A stretch of DNA of 64,000 nucleotides, taken from contig NC_135497.1 of NCBI RefSeq assembly GCF_052857255.1, positions 189,029,326 to 189,093,325 on the forward strand, written 5' to 3'. Source of the DNA: Amblyomma americanum. Taxonomy: Eukaryota > Arthropoda > Arachnida > Ixodida > Ixodidae. Shown piece after piece: positions 44,076-53,123 of the stretch (positions within the stretch are counted from its first letter, which is position 1; every line of letters begins with the position of its first letter). The notes beneath the pieces are model-generated. The model was not told the DNA's origin. It searched no databases and saw nothing but the letters and a program-made list of their open reading frames with translations. Both the position numbers and the translations under genes were made by a program.

Positions 44076-44857
44076 TGTGACGTTCCCACCTGTCGGGGGT
44101 CAGTCACACAATCTACGGGTGCTGCTAAAGCGAGGTGAATTGAGCCAACAAGGCGGTAACCCGACAAAACGACATTTATTCCTCTCTTCCTGGAGGCGAA
44201 ACTGGTGGTCCGCTCACCGCTGGCTTTTAGGAGCATCTGGTTTTCGGTCCGGTAGATCGGGACTCCACTCCAATCGCATCGAGTGGGTGGGCCGCGGCTC
44301 CTTCGGCTCTCCTGTGGTCTGCCTCTCTTTCCGTCGTCTCGGTTGGCAGTGCTGTGATGGGTCGAGGCCATAGGAGTCTTGGACGTTTCGGCTGGCGGTC
44401 TGTTTGCTACGGCCCCTGAGGTTCGACTTCGCTGACTATAGACCAGCGCTATCTTGCGTCCGTTCGCCTCACCCGTCTCTCCTCGACTCCTTTTCTTTGT
44501 CTCCGCTGTCCACACCACGTCTCCGCCGATTTCCTTTCTCTCCCTCTCTCTCTGGGTAATCTTCGCCCAACTGTTTTTCGTCGTCGCTGCTCACACAGCC
44601 GACCAAGGGCACCCGCCAAACTTCTAGAAACCCACGGTCGTTACGATGGGCAGGCCGATGGCCTCGTTGGGGATGGGTCGAAGGGCATCAGCTGTCCCTC
44701 GGAGGGCAACGCTTCTCTGCAGTCAGTCTCACTTCTGCTGGCAGCCCGTCTGGTGCCAGCCGTCGACCCCCTTCGCCACCTCGAGCCGTTACGTAGCCTG
44801 TCGTGTCAGCTGCTAGTAAGGTTGCCTGTCGGCCTGCACACACAAATGCACAAACGA
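44076..44857 (-). repeat. LTR 2 of the composite (5' LTR of the minus-sense element, truncated)
   Basis: Starts at TGTGACGTTCCC next to the primer-binding site and follows LTR 1 closely up to CACAAACGAA at about 44857. There LTR 1 continues CACGACTGCGCG, while this copy switches abruptly to integrase sequence on the opposite strand. Confidence 0.8.
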
Positions 44858-45397
44858 AATCTCGTATTTGTGGATCACCTGACGCGGTGTGCCGAAACGT
44901 TCGCTCTGGAGAACCAAAAGGCTGAGAATGTGGCGAGGGCATTTGTCGAAGGGGTGGTAATGCGTCACGGAGATCCTTCACAGGTACTCACTGACCAAGG
45001 GACTAATTTCACCGGAAAGCTGATGCAAACTGTTTACCGCTGGCTGGGCGTCAAAAAACTCCAGACGACAGCCTACCACCTTGAATGCAAAGGGGCCGTC
45101 GAGAGGTTGAACCAAACCCTGATTAAGATCCTTTCACACTATGTACATAGAGATCAGCGTGATTTGGATCTTTGGCTGCCGTTCGCAACATCGGCATACA
45201 ATTCTTCCGTGTACTATGGAACTCAGGAAAGCCCCATCCTTCTTCTTTACGGGAGGCAACCAGTGCTCCCCGGGGCCGCATACGAGGAACCGAAAGGCCA
45301 CTATGGCACCCTAGACGACTACTGGGCTGAGCTCGCGCAAAGATTAAGTGACGCACACAAGTCGGCAAGAGAGGCCCTCCGGTCGGCCGCAGAGTGA
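44858..45397 (+). pseudogene. Gypsy integrase catalytic core (5'-truncated)
   Basis: Starts inside the core at 'LVFVDHLTR'. The second catalytic Asp follows in 'VLTDQGTNF', then the Glu in 'GAVERLNQTL', then 'LPFATSAYN' and 'ESPILLLYGRQP'. The first catalytic Asp and the zinc domain lie beyond the truncation. The stop at 45397 is followed by decayed C-terminal sequence to about 45850. The N-terminal residues of this ORF come from LTR 2, an accidental fusion. Confidence 0.8.
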
Positions 45398-46013
45398 CGA
45401 GTAAGGCGTCTGGAAAGTTCTAGTAGGGAGGCAGATTTCAAGACAGGCGATAGACTGTATCTGCGCGCGGGGTCCCAACAAAGCGGCTCGCGAGAAAGCT
45501 GTCGCCATAGTGGGTCGGCCCATATCGAATAGTGGCGAGCCTGTCCAACGTGACCGCTTGCATCCGCCACACCCAGTCTGGAGGCGAGAAGACAGTCGAT
45601 GTTAATAGGCTGCGTCATGCCGGAGGTGCCGAAGCCTACCACAGTGTGCTAGGAAGTTCGGCGCGACCAGGCCTGACGGTGAATTGCGGGTCTCCGCCAC
45701 TCGATATCTCCGAAGATGGTTTGCAGAGAGTCCCACCAGATGTATTGTTCGAGCTCCCCAATCAAGGTGAGACTCGCGCTTCGATGAGACCTCCGCCAAC
45801 CCACGGCTACGCCCCAAGAAGTCGCGGGCTGCCTATATGCCCTCCATAACCACTTGAAAACTCTCTGATGCGTTTTGGCAATCTAGCATATTCCTACGAA
45901 CTGCTGCGATTATTTTTTGCATGCTAATAGAATAGGAAGAGCGTTTCCTTTCACCGGCGCCCATGGCTTTTCTGTGGTTGCGTTTTTACGTGAAGGGCAG
46001 AGTTGTCCGCAGT

Positions 46014-47322
46014 GTGAAATTTACCCCTCTGCCTGGGGGCGACTAAGGGTCCGCCCACATTGTGCCGTGCCTTGCAATTGGTACCACTTGTGCAGGAGGA
46101 CGATGTTTACCGGTCTTGCCCTGCTCGCACTGTGACTGTGGCTAAAAGATTGAGTTGCGAACTCTGCTACGTACTGCCGATTGTGAAACCTAGGTGTCCA
46201 CGAATTTTTTGTAGAAATTTCTTTGTAAGAAGAGGGGGTTGTGAAGGGCCGCATACGGAAGGACCCGGCATTGCTGAAAAGAACTAACCCGGTGACCAGT
46301 TCCGAAGACATTTTGCCTGCCTTCATATTTATCGACCCAGACATGTCGGCGAAGACGGTGGTGGGGAATCCGGCGGGCGATGCAGAAGACAGACGTGCAA
46401 AGACAGCCAGACGGCTAAAGAGGAGAGGCTGCGCGCTGTGCCCAACGAAGCCGCAGTCTTCCCCGTGGACTGTGCGGCGCTCCACCCCCCCTCCCCACCG
46501 GCGCGCAGACGAGTTCGTTTGTGCGTTTGTGTGTGCAGGCCGACAGGCGACCTTACTAGCAGCGGACACGACGGGCTGCGTAATGACTCCAGGTGGCGGA
46601 GGAGGTCTGCGGCTGGCACCAGACGGACTGCCAGCAGAGGAGGCGAGACTGACAGCAGAGAAGCGTTGCCCTCCGAGGGACAGTTGATCCCCTTCGACCC
46701 ATCCCCAACGAGGCCATCGGCCTTCCCGTCGTAACGGCCGCGGGTTCCTAGAAATTTGGCGGGTTCCCTTGGTCGGCTGAATGAGCAGCGACAACGAAAA
46801 GCCGTTGGGCGAAGATTCCCCAGAGAGAGAGAAAGGGAATCTCCGGAGAGACGCGGCAGGGGCAGCGGAGGCATAGAAGAGGAGTCGAGCAGAAACGGGT
46901 GAGCCGAACAGATGCAAGATCGCGCTGGTCCATGGTCAGCGAGGCCGGATCTCAGCATCCGCAGAAAACTGACCGCCAGCCGAATAGCCCAAGAGTCCTA
47001 TGACCTCGACCCGTCACAGCCCCCCAAACCAAGACGTCGGTAAGAGAGACAGACCACAGGAGAGCCGAGGCAGCCGCGGCCCGCCTACGCAAGATGAGCG
47101 GAGTGAAGCCCCGACCTGCCGGACGGACGACCAGTACTCCTAAAAGCCAGCGGCGAGCGGACCCCCAGTTTCGCTTTCTGGCAGATAAATAAATAATTTT
47201 TTTGCAGGGTTACCGCCTTGATGGCTCAATTCTCCTCGCTCCATCAGGTCTCGTAGATAGCAACAAATTAGGTTGCTTTGTGACTGACCCCCCCTTCCCC
47301 CCCGAAAGGCGGGAACGTCACA
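46014..47322 (+). repeat. LTR 3 of the composite (plus sense)
   Basis: Inverted relative to LTRs 1 and 2. A purine-rich stretch (GTGAAGGGCAGAG) precedes TGTGAAATTT at 46014, a plausible LTR start. The end is ...GGGAACGTCACA at 47322. The long shared blocks with LTR 1 include the region read as GACATGTCGGCGAAGACGGT on plus. The 5' edge is uncertain by 100-200 bp. Confidence 0.65.
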
Positions 47323-48935
47323 GTAAAAACCAGATGTATGCGCTAAGAGACAAAGAGCATAATGTCATAAGCAATATGGATAATATATTTAAGGTAGACG
47401 AAGAGTTCTACACAAATCTATATAGTAGTCAATGCAATCAGAACGTTAATAATCGAGGCATGTAGCGCACAACTATGGAAAATCCCACATGTAACGAAAG
47501 AGGAAGTAAAGAAAGCCTTAGAAAGCAATGCAAAGGGGGAAAGCAGCTGGTGTGGATCAGGTAACAGCACATCTCTTGAGCAACGTAGGGGACATTGTGC
47601 TAGAAAAACTGGCCGCCTTGTATACGCAATGCCTTATGACCTCGAGCGTACCAGAAGCTAGGAATAATGCTAGCATTATCTTAATTCGTAAGAAAGGAGA
47701 CATGAATGACTTGAAAAATTACAGACCGATAAGCTTACTGACCATCGCCTACAAGGTATTTACTAAGGTAATCGAAAATAGAATCAGGACAGCCTTAGAC
47801 TCCAATCAACCAAACGATCAGGCAGGCTTTCGTAATGGATACTCGACAATAGACTATATTCACACTATCAATCACATGATAGAGAAATGCGCAGAATAAA
47901 ACCAATGCCTATATATAGCGTTCCTTGATTACGAGAAAGCATTTCACTCTGTGGAAACCTCGCAGACATGCAGGCATTACGGAATCAGGGTGTAGAAGAG
48001 GCTTATGTGAAAATACGGGAAGCTATCGATAGCGACTGCACAGCTACCATAGTCATTCACACAGTCGGCAATGAAATTTCGATTAGGAAGGGTGTCAGGC
48101 AAGTGACACGATCTCGCCAATGCTATTCGCCACCTGTTTACAAGAGGTGTTCGGAGGACTGCATCGGGAACAGTTGGGGATAAAACTTAATGAAGAATAA
48201 GTAATTTGCGATTCGCTGATGACATTCTCTTGCTAAGTCACTAAGGAGATGAGCTGTAAAGCATGACCAACGAGTTACACAGGCAGGGCAGAACCGGAGA
48301 TCTTAGAATTAACATGCAGAAAACCAAAGTAATGTTAAACAGTATCGCAAGGGAACAGCAGTCGCTCATCCGGATCGTGAGACGGAAATAACTCGAAGAA
48401 TAAGAATGGGGTGGAGCGCTTATGGTAGGTTCTCTCAAACCATGAATGGTAGTTTACCAATACCTCTCAAGAGAAACGTATACAACAGCTGCATCTTACC
48501 GGTACTAACCTATGGGGCAGCAAGGTGAAAACTAACGAAAAGGGTTCAGCTTAAGTTAAGGACAACGCAGCGAACCGTGGAAAGAAAAATGATAGGTGTA
48601 ACGTTAAGAGACCGGAAGCGGGCAGAGTGGATGAGAGAACAAACGCGTGTTAATGACATCATAATCATAATCAAGAGCAAGAAATGGGCTTACGCAGAGC
48701 ATGTAATGTTAAGCCAAGATTACCGCTTGTCCTTAAAGGTAACTGAGTGGATTCCAGGAGAAGGCGATTGTAGCAGGGGGTGGCAGAAAAATAGGTGGGC
48801 GGATGAGATTAAGAAGTACGCGGGGATACGTCGGCCGCAGATGGCAAAGGACAGGGTTAATTGGAGAGATATGAGAGATGCCTTTTCCCTGCAGTGCGCA
48901 TAGTCAGGCTGATGATAATATTGATGTGAACCTCT
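47323..48935 (+). pseudogene. RTE-type LINE, RT and C-terminal part after the insertion
   Basis: Continues the 40800-41161 LINE. The frame 47332-47465 is followed, after a frameshift, by RT motifs: 'KAAGVDQVTAHLL', 'IILIRKKGD', 'LKNYRPISLLTIAYKVFTKVI' and 'DQAGFRNGYSTIDYI' (47528-47899), then 'IAFLDYEKAF' with the motif A Asp. Motif C is lost in stops near 48200. The C-terminal frame 48577-48903 carries the RTE tail 'VTEWIPGEGDCSRGWQKNRWADEIKKYAG'. The 3' end has TGATGATAATATTGATG-type repeats. Several stops make it inactive. Confidence 0.8.
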
Positions 48936-49956
48936 TTCCACACTTAGATGTCAAACTCAGTTCTTTGCAATTGATTGGTTACGCGAAGGCTAAATGTGAA
49001 TCTCTTTTTTGAACATATTCCACTCCAATTCCAGACACTTACGCACTAATATGCTACATTTTTGGCCCTTGTATTGGCAGTTCGCCAAATTCGCTGGAAA
49101 GTGGCGTAGGGCATTGTTTTGTAGATTCCCCTCTCTGCTTTAGTATCTCAAAACCTCAGGGAATGCTCTTTTTGCTCTTTCCCTTTGGTTTTGTTCCTGC
49201 AATTAAAAAGAAGCGTGTTTAATCCGGGCTAGAGGGCATTACGGTCTTTTATCAAACTAAGTGGCTCACATAATTGGCTAAATCGGATCTGTGAGCTATT
49301 AGCGGCTGTTACATATGACGTCCCTAACCTCATTCTTTTGGCAGTTTATTGTTTTCAGCGTTACCAGCGTATCTCCGCCCGGTGGCGTGGTTTCTTGTTT
49401 AATACCGCGAATTACCAGCATTTAAAGTGAGTACCTTCGAAATGTACACGTTCATGTAGATCTCGACAGTGTGAGGTATGGAAGACTAGCTTACAACACA
49501 AAACTGCCCTTAAAAATTTGTATTTATGCATATGTGTGTTCACTCTAACAAACCTTTGCGAATCGTGCGGGGAAGTGTAATCACTAGAGCATTACATACT
49601 CTCTTGCCGGCTGTTCGCACTTCAGAGGAGGGCTTATCTGGAGGTTCCCCTCTCAAAGTTAGGGCTCCCTCTGCCATTATCGATTCTTCTCTCCTTCAGT
49701 GCGAGCGCCAGTGGGTTATATGTTGAACCCGTTCTGGGGAAAGTTTGTGCACAGCTTGAGTAGAGGACACACACAAAAGACAGCACACAGACAAAGAATA
49801 ACACGAGACAGGCGCTCTTTCTCTGTGTGCAGTCTTTTGTAAGCTTCCTCTACTCACGTTATATGCTGAATCCGATTTATGAATATCTTCATGATTACAT
49901 TATTGCAGCCGGCAGAAATTGTATTCCAAGTTATTCCAAATTCTATCTGGCTTTTC
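48936..49956. other. Intergenic, no gene; one foldback
   Basis: No supported ORF. Contains a snap-back repeat at 49758-49855 and otherwise unremarkable AT-rich sequence. Confidence 0.4.
49758..49855. repeat. Snap-back palindrome, arms about 40 bp
   Basis: GAGTAGAGGACACACACAAA on the left pairs with the right arm ending TTCCTCTACTC. Both arms contain AAGAC..GCACACAG-type words and the loop is about 20 nt. It resembles the palindrome at 6677 in style (GACACA-rich arms) but not in sequence. Confidence 0.7.
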
Positions 49957-51450
49957 TGTGTTCTTGGTTTTGTTATGGCAAATCTATTCAGTGCTCTTTT
50001 CTTATTAGTTCTTCTCCTTTTCATTTCGTTCTTGTTGATATAAGCTTAAATATTCCCTTAGATTTTAAATCAGTTCAATTATTTTCTTTGACATTAATCG
50101 CGAAACAATGGCAAAACTCCATAGTCTACAATTGTCGTGCAATGCGGCGAATAACAGAAACATAATTGTCAACAGGCGAATAACAGAAACATGAACGTTT
50201 AAAACAGCGGCCGTAGGACACCCGCGAATTCGTGCTGGCTCGCCGAACGCCATAGAGTCCCTCAGAAACGGTGGCGGACCGTGATAGGAGGAGGGGGAAG
50301 AGGAAAGGCAGGGATGTTGACCGGAAGAATAACCGGTTTGCTACCCTGCACGGGGGGAGAGGAATGAGGTGATAAAAAAATGAAGGTGAAAAGAAAGTAG
50401 CAGGAAATTTAAATCACTATGAAAGTCTGGAGGAGGAGATTGCGTTTGAAAGAAGGGTGCACAGCTGTACCGCAGTTGTATCACCCTGCATGCGCGGACA
50501 TGAGTGAAAGTATTTTTTATTTAGTCCAGGCTTCTGAAGGAAACAAGCCGGTGCAAGCCTGAATGCGGATTGATGCACAGTTGTCTCTGCAGCCACTTAA
50601 TACTGAACCATTGCTGTTAATGCTGACGGTCACCGTAATTTTTTTTGTCCCTCATCATTTCTAGCGCACTTTAAGACCCGTGAACGTTATAATGTGCATT
50701 TTCGTCTCCAAGAAATTCTTTACCCTTGCCGATTGAATCCTGATACGAGCACGCTCAACTTGAAACGATCTGTTACGAAGATTAACAGTTTTCTGCGTGC
50801 AGTTCTCAGTTCTGCCCTTCTTTAAACAACGACGCCTATTTGTTTCCGCCCATCGTTGAGCTCTCTTGAAAAGTTCCATGTCTTAACAGTAGCTATCGGG
50901 GAGTCATTGCTCCAAGCTGCTCGTTGTAAAAGCGGAACCAACCGTCTGAAATGAGAGCCGGCGAGGCGTTGCAGTCTCCTCGGGTATTTGCTATCTCGGC
51001 GCCGAGGTGAGGGGTTGAGTTTCGCTGCTCCATATCGCAGTCTGTCGCGGGACGCAAGGCCAAGAAACTCTGTTTTGAGCACGGCTCGCCCTCGCGAGCG
51101 ACTCTTTTAGCCCTCTTAGCTGCCGTGGCCCAGGCATAAGCATGAGCCCTCCATTGTTTCTCGCCATGGCAGTCCTTGTCTGCGCCAAATCAGCGCTTTT
51201 CCAAGAAGCCAGTTAGTGGCCCGTCGCTTTCTCTTTTTTATTGCTCGTTACGCTTGTAGCATGTACTCGTTTACGCCGCGGTGGTTACTGTTCCACGGTG
51301 GACCAAGCAGCTATGCTTTTGTAGTTCAATCTGTATTTTAATGAAAGCCCATAGTGTGAAGACTGCGCTGTGGCCTGCGAATACGCTCCGCAGCTCCTTG
51401 AAGCAGTGTGTCAAATGCATTGAGCACCTTAACTCCTACTTTTGCTTCGA
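49957..51450 (+). repeat. Segmental duplication, copy 1
   Basis: Matches 62151-63605 in direct orientation with scattered substitutions and small indels. Identical landmarks include GTTGATATAAGCTTAAATAT, CATGCGCGGACATGAGTGAA and TCTCGCCATGGCAGTCCT. Copy 1 has an extra internal repeat of GGCGAATAACAGAAACAT near 50140-50190. The similarity stops at 51450, exactly where the 80-bp array begins. It carries a first-exon candidate at 51142. Confidence 0.85.
51142..51211 (+). CDS. Candidate first exon coding a signal peptide (gene copy 1)
   Basis: ATG at 51142 opens MSPPLFLAMAVLVCAKSALF followed by QEA, a typical secretory signal with a hydrophobic core and an expected cut after the Ala-Leu-Phe region. 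The exon would end in phase 1 at 51211, matching the phase of CCP exons in the upstream gene. The donor is GTTAGT, weaker than the GTAAGT in the other copy. No second exon was found: the following sequence is an LTR array and a Harbinger element, so this copy may be dead or have a very long intron. Confidence 0.5.
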
Positions 51451-51459
51451 GCTCTGTTA

Positions 51460-52011
51460 GGTGTGGGGCTCCAACCCCATAGCAGGCCACTGGTGTTGGG
51501 GGATTGCGCTTCGATCCCACCGCTGCCACCAGTTTTTAGGAGTGGGGCTTCTGTCCCGATAGCAGGCTGCCGGTGTTGGGGGATTGCGCTTCGACCCCAC
51601 CGCTGTCACCAGTTGTTAGACGTGGGGCTTCTGTCCCGATAGCAGGCTACCGGTGTTGGGGGATTGCGCTTCGACCCCACCGCTGTCACCAGTTGTTAGA
51701 CGTGGGGCTTCTGTCCCGTAGCAGGAAACCGGGGTTGGGGGATTGCGCTTCGATCCCACCGCTGCCACCAGTTTTTAGGAGTGGGGCTTCTGTCCCGATA
51801 GCAGGCTACCGGTGTTGGGGGATTGCGCTTCGACCCCACCGCTGTCACCAGTTGTTAGACGTGGGGCTTCTGTCCCGTAGCAGCAAACCGGGGTGGGGGG
51901 ATTGCGCTTCGATCCCACCGCTGCCACCAGTTTTTAGGAGTGGGGCTTCTGTCCCGATAGCAGGCTACCGGGGTTGGGGGATTGCGCTTCGATCCCACCG
52001 CTGCCACCAGT
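51460..52011 (-). repeat. Seven tandem ~80-bp units, each with a tRNA-Leu primer-binding site
   Basis: The word GGATTGCGCTTCGA begins at 51501, 51581, 51661, 51740, 51820, 51899 and 51979, a period of 79-80 bp. On the minus strand each unit reads TGGTGGCAGCGGTGGGAT (or with one change) and then GCGCAATCCCCC and so on. Two subtypes alternate: one with TTTTTAGGAG, one with TTGTTAGACG. The right-most unit abuts the LTR at 52012 in the normal LTR/PBS order. It is therefore an amplified LTR-retrotransposon leader, not a CRISPR or gene array. Confidence 0.85.
51992..52009 (-). promoter_or_regulatory. Primer-binding site next to the LTR
   Basis: The minus strand reads TGGTGGCAGCGGTGGGAT, all 18 bases complementary to the 3' end of tRNA-Leu(AAG/UAG) including CCA. 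It lies two bases from the LTR end ...AAACA. Reverse transcription of the element would start here. Confidence 0.8.
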
Positions 52012-52343
52012 TGTTTGATGCGGGCCCCTGGTTCGCCTGTGCCGTCTCTCGCCAAGGTCGGTGTCCCCGGGTTCCGGATCGGGAGACTGCCGTTGGGGGG
52101 GTGACGAAGAGATGAGAGGGTCTTCGAGGTGAAGAAGAGACTGAAAGGGTTTATTTACATTTTTACATAGTTCGAAAGAGTGAATCGGGAGTTGGCTGAT
52201 CACATGCCAGATCGCTGCTTAAATAGGGTCCGCTGTCTCCAGGCCCCAGTTGGGGAATTTAGTTCATTAAAAATGCGTCGAATCACTGTGATGTATATCA
52301 CGTGTCCAGTCTTCAGGGTCCGCCTTCCAGTACGCCCCCAACA
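52012..52343 (-). mobile_element. LTR (332 bp), 5' LTR orientation
   Basis: On the minus strand it starts TGTTGGGGGCG (52343) and ends CATCAAACA (52012). A TATTTAA box (plus 52219-52225) and an AATAAA (plus 52150-52155) lie inside in U3-R-U5 order. Its primer-binding site follows at once. No gag/pol or second LTR is present: the element stops after the leader array. Confidence 0.75.
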
Positions 52344-52400
52344 ACACACTCTTGCAACTTCTCGCAGATTATGGTCCGCTTCTGTCCAGGCAACACTGAT

Positions 52401-52434
52401 GAATAGCCCGAAGGGGGTCCCCTTCGGGCTATTC
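52401..52434. repeat. Perfect 16-bp hairpin
   Basis: GAATAGCCCGAAGGGG, then GT, then CCCCTTCGGGCTATTC. It is followed by two direct copies of CAGTCACCTGCACTCCACAG (52434-52453 and 52456-52475). It lies between the LTR and the Harbinger element. The role is unknown. Confidence 0.8.
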
Positions 52435-53123
52435 AGTCACCTGCACTCCACAGGTCAGTCACCTGCACTCCACAGCGGCAGCGTGGGAACTAAAGGTTGC
52501 CACTGCAGTTTGCAGAAGGTTCCACATATAAGGAAAAGAACTTACCGCCGTATTCACAAACAACCCTCCACTCGACGCTGCGCCTCCACTCCTGGGAGTG
52601 GAGGAGAGCGCTCATCCTCGGCCCGAGGAGCAGTCGCGCTTCTTGAACACACCTCGAACATTCCTCCATCGAGGAGCTGGCCGAGTAGCCCTCCTCCACT
52701 CCAGTGCTTTCGAGGAGAAGAAAGAAACTGCCGATGACGAGAGTATTGTAAATTTTTGCAACTAAAACACCACCTGTTTGGTAATATAGAAGTCATTTGT
52801 CTATTTTAGCGGTAAACTGCAAGGTAAAAACAAATAAAATGCATGTTTTTTTGTTTTTCCATAAAAAAACATGTACTTTCAGAAGAAATAACCAGTTTTC
52901 TTTACCTGTCTGGCAACCACAGCAGTCGCAGCTGTCCGGCGCGGCATTTTTGTTACGGTCCCTCTTTCGTTTCTCCGCTTGCTCGCCGCGTGTTTTCGTC
53001 CGTTTGCTGTGCTCCTGACTCGCTTCTTGCAGCTTTGTTGCAGTGTATGTGCTTGCGCGTGTTCGACTGTTCGTGTGTGCACGTGTTTTTGTGTCTGCCC
53101 TTCTTTTTCCTTTTCGTTGCACA

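Larger units (their letters stand above)
41162..47322. mobile_element. Composite gypsy-type insertion with inverted terminal LTRs
   Basis: The left border starts TGTGACGTTCCC and the right border ends GGGAACGTCACA, so both outer ends are U5-type LTR ends facing outward. GTAA flanks both sides (41158-41161 and 47323-47326). Inside, the left half is a minus-sense element (LTR, integrase N-part, gag, primer-binding site, LTR) and the right half a plus-sense remnant (integrase core, LTR). The switch is at about 44857. The host RTE-type LINE reads on in phase across it. Confidence 0.8.

Noticed and set aside
44753..45397. Full-length 214-codon integrase gene starting at the ATG
   Set aside because: The first 35 or so residues come from LTR sequence read by accident. 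The true integrase part starts at about 44858 and lacks its first catalytic Asp.
51460..52011. Regular 80-bp repeats resembling a CRISPR array or a repeat-protein ORF
   Set aside because: Units are near-identical over their whole length with no unique spacers, the genome is eukaryotic, and each unit contains a tRNA-Leu primer-binding site next to an LTR. The 180-codon ORF across it is a by-product of a period close to 80 bp.
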